64,000 nt of DNA from Coniferiporia sulphurascens. Lineage: Eukaryota; Basidiomycota; Agaricomycetes; Hymenochaetales; Hymenochaetaceae. Positions 23,447 to 35,968 of this stretch are shown one piece after another (the stretch's first letter is position 1; each line of letters begins with the position of its first letter). A model generated the notes under the pieces. It did not search any database. It was not told the origin of the DNA and saw nothing but the letters and a program-made list of their open reading frames with translations. Made by a program: the position numbers and the translations under genes. The stretch spans positions 248,001 to 312,000 of the forward strand of contig NBBA01000019.1 in the NCBI GenBank assembly GCA_002794785.1. Reading direction: 5' to 3'.

Positions 23447-26389
23447 ATGCCTCATCCAAGTAAACCAAAGCCCGCTCGTATTGGCACTAAACGCCGTCAT
23501 TCAAAGATTAATGCCGAACATGATGCGTCGTTGAGGCCGAAAACTCGTCGTAGGAAGGGCTGCCATTCTTCCCCGAGTCCTTTCAATGGGAAAGTTGCCA
23601 ACACACATCCGTGCTCTGTACCACACTGCAAACCGAACAGCCTCCAGAAATCACTTTATGCAGAGTCAAAGTCTTTCGTACTTGGGCCCATGCCCGTTGT
23701 CGACTTCTTCGAAACTTTTCTGCCAAGACAAGACAACGCTCCGGAGCATGTCATACTCCCGTGGACGTTCTTTCGTCCAGTCTGTATGGACGAACCACTC
23801 ATCGCGCTCAGAAGGACAAGTACAGGAGACAAAATGCATCGATCGTTTGTAAGTCTAGTAGTCGTGTGGTTAACCAGTTGATTTATGTCGTACGGATGGG
23901 TTGACTGCACAAGGCGGCTTAACTTGTCGTCTTTGGAATTCGTCAATACTAGTACACGAAGAGACATGCGTTGGTATAAGCTTGGTCTAAAACCTGATAT
24001 ATCGGTGTATAAGAGAGATTCCAAGTTACAGGGAACCAGATTCTCCGAAATGGAGCTCTTCGTCCAACTCAAGCCATCCACCAGCTACGATCCTTTCGAA
24101 GACACGTCATCAGAAGTGGATAATTCGGGAAGAAAGGGAGAATTTGTCAAGGAGTCAGAGATTGCGCAAGAAACTCTGGGCCAGATGGCGTCACATGCTA
24201 CTGCGCTACTGGACAGCAGTTTCCGGACACACGCGTTCTCTGTCCTTGTCACTGGCCAGAAGGCACGTTTCATCCGCTGGGATCGTGCCGGGGCCATCGT
24301 CACTGAGCCTGTTGAATATACCGAAAATGCAAATGTCTTCGCGGAATTCTTCCGCCGATTTGACCAGCTCACACCCGAGCAGAGGGGACATGATACCACT
24401 GTCAGCGAGCCATCTGCCGAGGAGCGGGAGAAGGCGACGCAAGCATTTACAAAGAGAGATACGGATGAAAGTGACATCAAATACAAGCTACGCTGTAATG
24501 ATTTTCTGAGGCAACGTCTTTACAAGTTCTCCGTGCCCACTCGTTCTAGCATGGGGCTTTCAAAAGCACATTACATTGGGGTGCTCCCTAGAAATAAGGT
24601 GCGATCTCTAGTTGGTCGCTCGTCCCGGGGTTTCCCTGTCTACGATATGAAAAGCGGTAAGATATGCTATATGAAGGATACATGGAGACTTCAATCGTCA
24701 AGTTTACTGAGAGAAGGTGAAATATACAAGATTCTCGAGAAGAATCAAGTCCCTTTTATAGCACCTCTCGTGAATGAAGGAGACGTAGGCGACATTCGAA
24801 TGCTGCCTGTTACGCAAAATCATGCAAGCTTTTTGGATGCTTCGGCCAGTGGCGAGCATCATGATGGTGCACCTGCTCTTCCCGGTGATGGTTCATCATA
24901 TATCGATAGTGCTGTGGATGCTCAATCTCCCGAACCACTCGAGGATCACACCGATACAGTTTCTGTACCAGTGCATCCTGGGCTCGGCGCTTCGTGTTCT
25001 GGCTCTAGTGGGAGTGGTCGTACTAGTGCAGTCACCAATGATACTAGTGGTGTACCTCCTTCATCTAGCGACAGCTCCATTCCTTCATCGCCTGTGTTTC
25101 CATCTCGGGAAGTCCTCAACAATACGCATATCACTCTCACTCAGTTATTCGCGGATAGTCCATGGGTCTACAGGTCCAAGAACGCACCGGACGTACGCGG
25201 CTATATTCATTACAGGTTGGTCCTCGGTGCAGTTGGTCGCGATCTAACCAGCTTCAAATCGACGAAAGAGATGTTGACAGCTATAATGGACGCAATCGAA
25301 GGTTCGTCGCCGTAGAAATGCTTGCGAAGCGATCATGCTTACCGTTTGAAACGCAGCTCATGGGAAGGCATATGAGGCAGGAATATTGCACCGCGATATA
25401 AGTATAGGAAACATTTTGATAACGCACGACGGGAGGGGAATGTTGATTGACTGGGATCTCGCGAAGCCTGTGAACGAAGAAGGTGTGATACGTTATGGAA
25501 GAACAGTGAGCATGTTTTTTTTTTCCATGTGTTAATTCAATAGAGTCCTGATTATGGAGTGTAGGGAACGTGGCAATTCATTTCCGCTGCACTGCTCCGG
25601 AATCCGTGTACGAAGGAACACACCTACTCGGACGATTTGGAATCATTTTTGCACGTAGCAACTTATACGAGCGTAGTTTATACGCAAACGGATCATTCAA
25701 CGCATAAGCACTTTGGTCTCGCACAATATATGAGATTGTTCGAAGAGGATGTCATTCAAGAAGGCAAGAATACTGCTGACGCCACCCACGGGAAATGGAA
25801 GCTGTTTACACTCGGATGCGGAGACTATATTCCCGACGATTTGGAATTTCCTGGTCGCCCGCTACTTTCGGAACTTTTAGGATCTGTTTCCTATTTGTTT
25901 AAGCCCGTCTATGAGGCAAAGAAACGAAAGTGTGTATTTATCTCAGATTCCGAGGACTCCGATCACTCAGGGAACGGTCCCGCGGGTAAGGCGGAACGCC
26001 GCGAAGCGCAGAAAAATGCGAAGATCGCTCGTTTGAACAGGTTTTCTGAGGAAACCGGCAAAAAGATTCATAGAGCCTTTGCGCGGGTACTCGAAGACAA
26101 GAGTGCATGGCCAACTGACGACGTCTCACCCCGGGCTCCCGTTTCCTCCCCATTCCACGTCTCCCGGATGTGCGATTTCGCGACTTCTAGGAAGCGTTCA
26201 GCAAACTCCGACAAAGAGCGTCCAAGATTACCTGTGTCTTGTCCTAACTTAAAATTGCATGCGAATCGTAGCACCACTGGCATAGACGACGAGGGTGCCG
26301 GTCTGGATACCCTGCATGAGAAAGATGAAGGACTCCCGCGAAAAAGGATGTGGATGGCAGCCAAGTCCTCGCCAGCTCGGTTAAACTGA
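23447..26389 (+). CDS. FunK1 fungal-specific protein kinase, copy C (first intron acceptor lost)
   Basis: Closest relative of copy A, inverted and about 12 kb away. Exon equivalents: 23447-23848, 23900-25301, 25357-25505 and 25565-26389. Exon lengths for the last three match copies A and B (1402, 149 and 825 nt). All kinase motifs are present: FSEMELFVQLK, RFIRWDRAGAIVTEP, HRDISIGN, LIDWDLAKP, DDLESFLHVATY. The acceptor of intron 1 reads GG at 23898-23899, where copy A has AG, and no phase-compatible AG is near. Options are an N-terminally truncated product from the in-frame ATG at 23885 (MSYGWVDCTRR..., lacking 134 residues), mis-splicing, or a very young pseudogene. The in-frame TGA near 25347 is intronic. 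I list it as a CDS because the kinase core is intact. Confidence 0.65.
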
Positions 26390-27509
26390 TGGAGTCTGGA
26401 TTTTAAGTAGATATGTAGATAAAAAATGTATAGTATAATCTGCATTTTTCAACATCTCTACCCGGATGAGGACCGTTGATTATCGCCGTCATTGACGAAG
26501 GAACGCGTTTTCTTGAACGGACAATTAAAGTGGAGGGACTTGGAGCAAGTAGGAGCATCATGTGCTTAGAGTATGTTATCGGTACTCGGAATAATTCTTA
26601 GGAAGACGTTTGTTAATCGGTAATTGGTTCATGTTCACTGGCTTGCTAGCACTACAGCGTATTAAAAAAAGCCGGTACGTTCCCAAAGAAATCATATTTG
26701 ACACTGATGGGAGTTTACATATATGTATCGCAGCATACAACGTGACAGTATGTATTGGAAAAGAATAGTAGAAGTAGTTTCAAGTCCGTGAAGCGATTTG
26801 GCTACGATTAATGTTGGTGAGTATTATTAGTACTACTAGTGTGGTGACTAAAAAGCCTTCGATAAGCGTTTAGTACCTTCGAGGTATGGTATGATAGATG
26901 AGTTGACTACATACAGGGTGGAATTGGTCCACTGTAGTACTCGGCTGAAGAGGGGAGCGAGAAGGCTAATGTCAAGAGTTAACGCCGATGTATATGTTTG
27001 AGAATTTGGGACAGAGCTCGGGTCGGCAATAGTACTAAGAATCGAGCCCTTTGCACTTCAAGGGAGGAACATTACAGTATATACACTGTATATTTGCAGA
27101 GAATGTCCTGAATCTTGATCGCCTTCCTATGGGATTGACCAAGTAGGAAATTTATCAATCTAGCCGGAGTTAGAAGCCAAAGTCAATGTCGACATGTTTG
27201 GGAACTTGGCATAGTAACAGGACCCGAGCGAAGAACGTTAGCCTAGTGTCAGTGCTAGTAGTACGTTCATATTTGTTGAGCTGTCTTGATCGCCTTCGGA
27301 CGTCCAGTACTTAAAAAAGGGTAAGGATACGTAGCGTGGGGAATGATTGATTAACACAGAGACTAGGAGAAAGCACCCGTCCATACGTTTTACTGTGACT
27401 TGAGGTAGGCCCAGGCCGTCACTAGTACTAGTACTGGTAGTGGTTGCATACTATCTCCTGGAAAACCCGGGCCGACTTTGAAGCGGAAACACATTCCCAA
27501 AGCAGCTAC
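26390..27509. other. Intergenic region after kinase C
   Basis: The first 150 bp are the duplicated 3' flank shared with kinases A and B. The remainder is without a recognisable gene; it holds short runs of CTAGTA/AGTACTA words (for example 26824-26842 and 27418-27440) of unknown meaning. Confidence 0.45.
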
Positions 27510-27797
27510 CTGGTCCGTGCGCGGATTCTCGCCCCTATATAATGTGCCCCCCCACGACACGAACACCTCATACTTACCTTGACGGCGCTTTCCCCTTCAT
27601 GTATTGGGAGGGTGGGCCATGGGGACCATCCATAGCACGGCGACCTTGTCCTCAGAGGGTGCCTGTGGTTTGTATGGGGTTTATGCCTCATGCACTGTCT
27701 CAATATTTTCCTGTCCCATTTCGGCCCACTCGGGCTGGGTGGGCTCTCTTCTTTTTGCCGCTTTGAAGTCCTAACCCTAACCATATTAGTTTATATT
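27510..27797 (+). repeat. 288-bp dispersed repeat, copy 1
   Basis: Nearly identical, in inverted orientation, to 59219-59506. It begins CTGGTCCGTGCGCG, contains a TATA-like CTATATAA, a splice-donor-like CTTACC on one strand, and ends with CCTAACCCTAACCATA followed by TTTATAT. The frame on either strand is conserved between copies only to the extent expected of near-identical DNA, so coding is not implied. It could be a solo LTR, a SINE or MITE without obvious TIRs, or a subtelomere-derived unit (two TTAGGG-like units at its end). Confidence 0.75.
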
Positions 27798-28257
27798 GTT
27801 ATTTTATTTCTTTATTTAGTAGCTTCCGTCCTTAAAAGGAAGAATTCTCTATCTACTTTTTCTTGTCTGAGCGTTATCATTCGTTGCATCTGTTATGCAT
27901 GCGTACAACTCGTGAATGAAGCTAAGGTGATGGAGACACATGTCTCTACATCCGCCCATCTTTGTGCACCATCGTCGTATTCATTTTCTATTCACAAGAC
28001 TCGGAACGCTGTTGATATTTATGCGGACAAGAAAATCAGGCTTAGGTACGGAGTTATATGCAATAGAGTCGCGGGATTAAAGAAACGTAAGGTACAGCAG
28101 GAAAAAATACAAGGGCTTGTCAGTGGAACTGGCGGGACTGTTGCCATAAGTTACTACAAAACGATGAGCGTCACATGTTACATCCATACAAATCCTAGCC
28201 CGGTAGCAGTACCGCAGCACCTCATACCCGATGGGTAAGGGCTAATCCGGTCATTGG
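27798..28257. other. Spacer between repeat and LtrA-like gene 1
   Basis: Presumed 3' UTR and spacer of the leftward LtrA-like gene 1. An open plus-strand frame (to 28238) runs on from the repeat and has no recognisable motif. Confidence 0.4.
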
Positions 28258-30970
28258 TCACGCTGTCATTTGCACATGCACACGCTCTCTGGAGTCTGCG
28301 CTGCTAGCAGGGGAACGACCGATCAAATTCGGGCTTGCTGCAGAGTAATCCATCTTTCCGTTTTGCGACGTGTATGAATCAAATTTGCTGCTACAACTTC
28401 TTGGGAGGCCGGGGCGACGCTCATCTGCAGAGCCAGAGCCACCGGTGCGTGTGTGCAAACGGATGCGTGCGCGCTGCCAGAAGAGCGTAAGGCCACCGGG
28501 CTGCGCTGTACGCTCAGACAGGTACATTACGGTCTATGAGGACTGTAAGCACGGATGATAGGAGTCTAGTAGTGGATTAACGTACCAGCTCAACCACCTG
28601 CTCCACAATTAGCGCGAACGCATAGGGCGGAAGTCTGGAGCATTAGTGACGCTGATATTAGAAGGCGGCAAAGTCAACGCTGAAAATAATAGTACTTACA
28701 CCCATGCGTGCGTAGCGAGGAACCAAATGCGCGAACCCCGGTAGTTGAAATTGCTGTCGAGGATGTTTCTCGATGCGTGCACGTCTTCCGCTGAGAATGC
28801 GATCACGATGCACCCGATAGCGATCCTACTAATGGTTTGGCCCCATTCATACTTGTCTGTTCATTTGGGAGGACAAGTCAGCAGCAGAAACAAGAAAACG
28901 ATTTCGAGAAACGAATTTCGGAAAAGTACTCGCCTTGTGGCCATCGGTTAATGAAATTCATGATTCCGAGAAAAACGAGCATCAAGCCACCTGCAGCATA
29001 GAACCACGACGCTGGCGTCGCATTCGTCGTGAGTATACCCTCCGCGATGTTGTGGAACGAGCCATTGTTCACAACGTTATAATTGTCGGGGTCATTGTCG
29101 AAAAACGCGTCTATCTCGGCGAGAAGGACAGAATTTCCGCTAGGCATCGCATTGAAGTTCTGCAAGACGAAAGACCGCATAACCCGGGTCAGTCCGGATT
29201 ACATCGATTTAGCAAACAAAAAAGTCACCTCCAAGATGACCGTCATAAGCCATACGTCCTCCTGGAGCATATAGTTGTACGGGAGACTGGTGTCACTCTT
29301 GTTAACCCCATCCTGGATGCCGTAATTTACAAATTCCAAGAGCGTCGATAGCGCTACGCCAGTCTTGTTCAGCGAGCCCACGAAGGCATCGCTGTAGTCA
29401 CTTTCGTTCAGCAACACGCCGAAGCCCTTGTCGACCATTAGTGACGACGTGCTGGTGATGAATTGGAAGGGGGTCTCTAAAGCGCTGCCAATATTCTGAA
29501 AGCCAAGCGATAAGTGAGAGGGGTATAGGAAAGACGCAGAGTCTGGGCAAACTCACCCCGACGGATAGCATCGCTGCGATTCCTTGGAGGGTCACGATCA
29601 ACGCCGAAAGATAGAGGAAGTGGAAGAAAAACAAGAAGAGCGCGCGTCTGCTGCTGATCTCATTGTCTTTGCTCATTCCAAAATAAAGCGTGAACAAGAG
29701 AATAAAAATCACTGCGGCGCAGACGATTAGGCCCATACTCTCAAAGCTGATCGACACATTCCCGACGATAAACTGGAACCCATTCGTAATCTTGTCAAGA
29801 CCGCCGCCGAGGATGATGATAAACAACGTTGAGCCGCGATCGTAAATATCTTCTGCTGAGTAACGTGGGGTCATCCCCGCCACGAAGTGCGCGACGAGCT
29901 CAATCAGGAGTGGGCAGTACCATAGGAAGAGTTTGGCAATTTGGTCTGGCTCTGACGGGTCCTGGCCGATGACGCCATATGCGGTGAAATAGCATACTGA
30001 AGAGAAAGCGATCGAACCAATGTGCACGAACAGCGCAGAGATCGTCAAGTGACGCGTGTCTGTCAAGTGGTGTGTGTCCGTCGATTGGTGAGTGTCCGTC
30101 AAGTGGTGAGTGTCCGTCAAGCGGCGCGTGTCCGTCGCCTTCGAACGGAGTGTGTGGAATAGGGCTGAGAACGGGCCATCAGTGCAATTTTAGCTATGCA
30201 GGACAGGACGCAGACCGTAAGCGTACTGCACGAGCAGCACCAGCCGGCTAAATGCCATCGTCAACGAAATACCCCTTGCGTTCAGCGTCGGCAATCTATT
30301 GCTCCGGAAATTTCCTGCCGCAACATCCTGCTGCGTTGAGAAATCCTCGAGCTGGAGCGTCGTTATCAAGTCTTGCTGCTTGGTATTTTTCGTGATCCCG
30401 TTCGTCACGTCGAAGTTGTTCGTAAAAGCGGCGAGTGCACAGAAGATTAGGAGTTGGAGGAAGACGAAAATACGGTGCATCCAGTCGGATTGGCGGAAGC
30501 GGACGTTATAAGCGACCTGACTCGCCCACACCCACCAGACCATGAAAAAGAAGCTGAGATACGAAGCAACGCTCTACAGAATGAGGGTTTAGTGAGGATG
30601 ACTAGGATCATAAACCACTTGGCCTACTGATCCTTGGAGAATAGGCGTTCCATCTCTGAGGAAGATGTTATTCATTTATACGGCACACAGCTTTTCGATT
30701 AGTAACGTACGTTAAACTTGAGAAGGCAGTAGCCATAGCAATTTCCAAGAGCTAGGGAAGACATGTTCAAAGGGGATCGACGTAAAAGGGGGTAAATACA
30801 TACCAAATCGCTCCACGGAGTTTTCGCATCGGAGTCCTGGAGCTCTTCAGAGTGGTGCTTCTAAAAGACGGTCATAGCATCATGCCTCTGCGGATTACAG
30901 CTTGCATACTCACCTTTTCCGTCCCAGAAACAGGACCAGCAGGGGTTTCTTCCATGATTGTTGAGTTCAT
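28258..30970 (-). CDS. LtrA-like multi-TM protein, gene 1
   Basis: Family member on the opposite strand from genes 2-5, with the same exon order. Recognisable segments: LLEIAMATAFSSLTDGT; MVWWVWASQVAYNVRFRQ; NARGISLTMAFSRLVLLVQYA; LFVHIGSIAFSSVCYF; IAKLFLWYCPLLIELVAHF; IIILGGGLDKITNGF; YLSALIVTLQGIAAML; WFYAAGGLMLVFLG. The pattern WWxW...YNVRF plus multiple TM segments fits the LtrA family (low temperature requirement A), a poorly characterised membrane family. The exon that should hold the start (31146-31067) has GTG in place of ATG and a TGA at codon 3. The first usable in-frame ATG is in the next exon at 30970, upstream of the first TM. A loop between TM segments contains five TDTxxL-type hexapeptides (30044-30133). 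One intron uses a GC donor. May be functional with a shortened N-terminus, or decaying. Confidence 0.6.
30044..30133. repeat. 18-bp minisatellite, five units, inside gene 1
   Basis: Five units of 18 bp with consensus GTCAAGTGGTGAGTGTCC on the plus strand. In the gene (minus strand) they stay in frame and encode TDTRRL/TDTHHL/TDTHQS-type repeats just before the exon starting ISALFVHIGS. The other four paralogs have no repeat at this position. Confidence 0.9.
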
Positions 30971-32125
30971 AAATTGTGTTTGTATCCTATCGTATAAATC
31001 GACGCTAGCAAAGGGTCGGACTCGGCGAGCAGCGACCATAACCGCGATAACCGTAAAGATGCCCACTCGTCTTCGGGCGTCTCTTTCTTCGATGTTAAGT
31101 GCAACGATTGGGTTGGGCTCGCGCCGTTCCTTGTCCCTCAGGACACTGCCGCGTCACGGAAAAAAGCAGTTACTAACTGGCTTGGAGGAGAAGTTGGGGA
31201 GGGGGAGAGGGAGGAAGGGAAGGGACACTGTAGGTTCTAGTGCCTCACTCCCTCACAGCTGCAGAAAGTAACGTTTCTCACCCGAGCGCCCAATTGAAGT
31301 ACGACAATCGGCCAGTCTCTGACATTGTCAAATAGGATCGCAAGCATTTTAGAGTTTGCACGAGACGCTGACGGACCGCTGCCCGCTGCCTTCATCTTCG
31401 AGCTTCCAAGCGATGGATGTGAATTAAGTTACTTTGGGGGGAACCACGAGTCGTCAGCGCAGCAGCTTACTATAAAACGGGAAACACGCGTCCAAATCAA
31501 CGCTTTTGCGCGAAAATGAAAGGATCTCGAATTTACCTTCAAGTTATTTCGGCTAAATCTACGGACATCGGCCGGGTTCTTCAGAATTCGCGAATGAACG
31601 TTCGCACAGAGTAGAGCCTGCGGATTAACGTCGGTAGATGAGTCCTGCTTCCATCGTCTGTAGAGCACATCTCTTCTTTGTGCAAACGCGAATACTAATG
31701 GTCCGAAGAAGGCGGCGTTCCTCAGAACATTTGCTGTTCGCCCACCATCCATCAGGCGTGACATATGGATTCATTAATGTCTAATCCAAGTCACAAAGCA
31801 CTATTGCTACCCGTACCGTGTGACTGCCGTCGCAAGTAACTTCTAGTAGTTTTCCACTCCCACTAGTACTACTACCGTTCATGCTTGCTATTTTTCTCTT
31901 AAAATTTGCGTATGTACAACAAGAAAAAGTCTCCGTATACAATCCAATGGAGGTTTTCGGAGCGTTTTACTTATTTGAAAAAATGTTACGTAATTCCCAC
32001 AAGTCAAATATGACTTTGGTCACAAAATGTCACGAGATCATTGCATTTCAATTTGGTAAGTATTGCAGGACGCCTGGACGCGCCGTGCCTCTTGCATACA
32101 ATTGCGCACAGCGCACAGCGACAAA
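30971..32125. other. Decayed first exon of gene 1 and spacer before DAD2
   Basis: 31067-31146 is alignable with exon 1 of the LtrA-like genes (SPTQSLHLTSKKETPEDD) but lacks the ATG. A purine-rich stretch follows (31185-31230). 31300-32125 has no recognisable gene; overlapping open frames on both strands look like chance. The right end should hold the DAD2 promoter. Confidence 0.5.
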
Positions 32126-32639
32126 ATGCGGAAATCATCCGTATACACTGCGCGCTCCTCGCACGCTGCTGGCTCGCTCTCGTCGCAGGCTTCCAACGCA
32201 CAGTCAGCAGTGAAGCTGCTTGAGAAGAAGAAAGAGCACGACGCGCTGCTCGCGCTCGAGCACCTCGGCACGCTGTACGTGCGCCAGCTGGAGGCTATTG
32301 ACTTTGACTGTGGCGTCATGGTGGATGCGGTGAAAGGTGCTGTGTCCTTGCATGGGATATATACTAATCGCTGACTCGCGTTCTGTGCTCTACCAGTCCA
32401 CGGCGAAGTGCTGTCGCAATGGTCGGAGATGTTCCGTATTCTCAGTCTTTCCGGTGCGTTGATTGGGACTGTGCGTGGTCTTTCAATGTGCTCATTTCTC
32501 ACTAATGGCAGTCCCAAAAGCCGCGTCGCAAGTCCGGTCTGGAGAAATTGACCTGGAGGACTCGACTCCGCAAATCTGCGAGCGGCTCGTCCGTGTTCCG
32601 CTCGACGAGTTGCATCAGCAGGAGATCGCCAAGCTATGA
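32126..32639 (+). CDS. DAD2: DASH/Dam1 complex subunit Dad2
   Basis: Three exons, 32126-32336, 32397-32453 and 32512-32639, 131 aa. The introns close in phase (GTC codon at both junctions). The core reads LLEKKKEHDALLALEHLGTL, then QLEAIDFDCGVMVDAVK, then VHGEVLSQWSEMFRILSLS. This matches the Dad2 pattern: a short coiled coil, then a V(x)NW-like box before hydrophobic residues. Dad2 is an essential component of the outer-kinetochore DASH ring that couples chromosomes to microtubule plus ends in fungi. The Ser/Ala-rich first 25 residues and the acidic tail (GEIDLEDSTPQIC) are typical of basidiomycete forms. It is convergent with the SCY1-like gene; their stop codons are about 105 bp apart. A minus-strand open frame across this gene is a shadow. 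Confidence 0.85.
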
Positions 32640-32743
32640 AAGTATAGAAATCTGTATAGCCAAAGATAATGTATCCGTATGGTGTGTACTGTGTACAATA
32701 AATGCAGGTCAAGTCCAAATATGCAGTCGCCCTCGTCCGTCTG

Positions 32744-35700
32744 TCACGTCTTTGGGGCAGTCTGCTTCTTCTGCTCCTTCAGCTGCGCGATTCGCTGTAG
32801 AAAGCGAAGATCAGTCGGGCTCGTAACCTCCGAAACAGTATGAGCACAAACCTGTTTTCGCTCCTCTTTTCGTCTCGCCATCTCTGCAGCCTTCTCTTCC
32901 TTCGACATACTAGCCAGAACCGGCATGCTGGGCGGCGGTGTGGGCGAGGGTGATGTCGCTGCAGACCTGGGAACGGCGTGCAATTGCTGTGTCGCTACAG
33001 AGGGCGACGCAACCCGCACGAAAGCGGGTAGGGACTTGGACTTAAACGATGCGGACGGGGATGGGGACGGTGCACGCGCATGTGTCGGTTGAGGAGCAAA
33101 CAAATCGCCACCCCACGCGTCCGCTGACGGGACGCTGTCGGCCGTCCCACCTCCCATATCCCCCCAATCATCAGATTCTGTCAGAAAGTGCGTTGTCACA
33201 TATTGGTTAGCCTTTAACCGATTATGCCGAGAAAAATTAAACGCTTACCATCCACATTCAGCATGGGCGTGTTGAATGAAGATACCTCCCCGAACCCGAG
33301 GGCTACAGCTGACACAGAAGCGGAAGCAGGCGGCGCGCTCTCGAACGCGGTCCAGTCTCCCTCGTCTGCGTTCACATCCATAAGGTCGCCAGTCCCCCAC
33401 CCGTCGTCCCCCGCGATTGCGGCGGCGCGTGCACTGGCAGATGGTTTGCTTGAGCCGAGTTGCATGCCCTTCGACTTTGCAATTGAAGCTGTTGGGACTG
33501 CCGGAGAAGACAACGTCGGGTTGGAGAGCAGGGAAGGCCCAGAGCCGGAGCCGTTGAGTGGTGGTGGTGCAGACGTCGGCCGCTCCGTGGGCACTCCCGA
33601 CGCCATCGTGCTCTGCAAGTCACCTGGTGCTAGCTTTCAAAAAACTTAGAAGGGACATCGTGATGGCAATTTGGCATTTGGGACATACCTTTTTGCTGAT
33701 TGAGGACATAGCCCAGCCTGCCAGTGCACCAGCCGCGCCGGCCGCAGAGTTGACGAGCGCATTCTGGGTGCCAGTAATTGGGAGAATGACATTCGGCTGG
33801 CCATTCTCGTTCATCGCTGTCTCAGGCTTCGCAGTTAATTAGTACCGGCAATTAAAACGTAGATCTCAAAGAAAAAATAATACCATCGATGCGGCGTGTG
33901 TTTCTAGCTTCTTGACGAAAAGCTCTACTGCTTTGAAAGCTTGATCGCGCACTAGCCTGATGCATCTGTGAGACAAATCCAGATGTTGAGTAGCATAGAG
34001 TAGACGTACTTCTCCCTATCGATCAATGTGAACGCAATGCACGGGAGGACCTTCGTCGCAAGATCTTCAACGTCAAAGCAATCAATTGTCGCCATGAATG
34101 CCATAAGTCCAGCAACGCGTGCGTGAACGAATGGGTCTTTCAAAGCGCGCGCAAAGGCTGGGACAAGCACCTTGCGTTTCGTGTTGTAGCCGAGTGATGG
34201 TCCAAGGCGCCCAATGAGGATGCAGGTGTTCGTCCGGATTGCCGCCTCTGTGTCCGTTTGCATCCTCGCCAGATGTCGTAAAAGGTCGTTATTTATGATT
34301 CTATCGCTGAACTGCATACTGTAAGCCCAAGTAGCAGAGAGAGGCATTATAGCTTCAGTACCTTGGTATGAAGAAGGCCGATCGCCTTCACCGTTGCCTC
34401 ACGAATCACCGGTACGGTATCCGTAAACCCAGTTTGTAGATGGGGCCATATTTTGTCGGAAACGGTCTTGTTATCTAGCTTGTCGACGTACTCGCTGAGG
34501 TGTTCAAGTAAAGCAATACGTGTACCGCGGTCTGTGCTCGCAAAAAGCTTCGTGACAGGGGCAAGGACGATGGTCGGGTAGTCAGCGGGTGAGGCGTGGA
34601 CACCGAGCTGGAGTACAATCGGAAGGATAGCATTTGCAGTCGCACCGCCAAACTCCAGTGCGGATACAAGCGAGGGGAGCACACGATGTGAGGCAAACTC
34701 GGGTGGCAGGGTTGGAGCGGCATCTTTTAGCGACCTGTGCAAAGTTGCCTTTATAGCATTGAGGGATAAACCAGGTTCACGCATACGCATACCTGAGTAA
34801 TATTGCCTTTTCAGCCTCTCCACTTAAGCTGAATTGGTCGAGTCCCTGGCAGATACGGACGAACGAGTTGTTCGCGAAAAATCCATTGTTGTCGCCCGTC
34901 TCTGCCATTCCCATTTCCAAAAATGCAGCAGGAGATAGACGTGCTTTGGCATTAGGGTTAAGCAACCTCTTGTAGGGGCCGAAAAGTGTGGTTGGGATTG
35001 CACCGCGTGACGAAGGCTGTGGTGGAGGGTGGGGCGGATCGGCAGTCGCTGGTGCGGGTGCTTGGGGGTTGAAGACATAGTGGATAAGCAGGCCAAGCGC
35101 ATACGCGTCTGCTACCGACGGATGGTGCCTGCGTTTGTTTGGTCTGAGTGATCGAAACGTGGCGAAGGAACTCTCACTCTTTTAAGGAGGACCAGCCCAT
35201 TTTCTTCACTTCTGGGGACGCATGTCTATTTGAGTCGGGGAGTATGCTTCCAAGTGTCTGACCCGATGGTTAGCATCCGAAACGGCCCACGGGTCGGGGG
35301 AACGCACATAAAGCACGGCCTGATCATCCTTTGAGTTGCTTAAAAGCTCAAATCCTCCCAGTTTCCACTCGCCAGAGGGCGACAAGAATATGGAATCCAC
35401 GCGCACGTTTCCGTGTGTAGATATACAAGAATCGTTTACAAATGCAAGTGCTGTCTGGACCGCATATCAGCCACAACTTCACGCAGTCTTGTGCACACTG
35501 ACCGATATCCGCTGAAGTCCCCACACATTCCAGTCCTCCCTCTCCTTAACACTCTTCGTTGACCATGCTTGCATTACCTGACCTAGAGGACGGATACGCT
35601 CTGTCATAATATACACGATCGTGTCGGAGTCGACGGTGTCGATAAATTTGAGGACATCTGGATGGCGCACGGTCCGAAGTTTGCGCAGTGCATTCTTCGC

Positions 35701-35968
35701 CAATGGGAGCAAATTCCTTCGGGGCGGTTGATTTGAGTCAAAAATAAATACTGATACAGGTGTTCCATCATCCTAGAACATCGTTAAAAGCCTGTCTCGA
35801 AAGTTACGGCAGAATGATACACACCCTTTTCGTTCCATCGTACAGTGACCATAACGTTTTGCCCTCAAAATACGTATTCTTCTCCCCCAGAGAAAACGGA
35901 AGGTTTAGGCCAGACTTTTGGACCAGCGAAGATACCGCTGCAGAGCCCAAGTTCCTCAGCAAATCCAT
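32744..35968 (-). CDS. SCY1-like pseudokinase (SCYL1/Cex1 type)
   Basis: Multi-exon gene starting MDLLRNLGSAAVSSLVQKSG. Exons solved precisely at the 5' end: 35968-35825, 35772-35503, 35454-35308, 35257-35178, 35128-34793, then from 34734. The intron after VLY has a perfect GCTAAC branch site. N-terminal pseudokinase: FEGKTLWSLYDGTKR, NALRKLRTVRHPDVLKFIDT, THGNVRVDSIF in place of HRD, TLGSILPDSNRHASPEVKKMGW for the activation region, and DAYALGLLIHYVF. HEAT-like repeats follow (VLPSLVSALEFGGATANAIL; KIWPHLQTGFTDTVPVIREATVKAIG; RTNTCILIGRLGPSLGYN). The tail is low-complexity with DDWGDMGG and DDGWGTGD motifs and ends in a charged coiled coil. Family members act in tRNA export and COPI/Golgi traffic. 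Catalytic residues are absent, as expected. Confidence 0.9.

Noticed and set aside
27542..28238. Plus-strand open frames running out of the dispersed repeat
   Set aside because: The conserved part is shared only because the repeat copies are near-identical; the extension has no similarity at the second copy.
32038..32718. 226-codon minus-strand frame over DAD2
   Set aside because: It is antisense to three well-supported DAD2 exons and has no motifs; a shadow frame.
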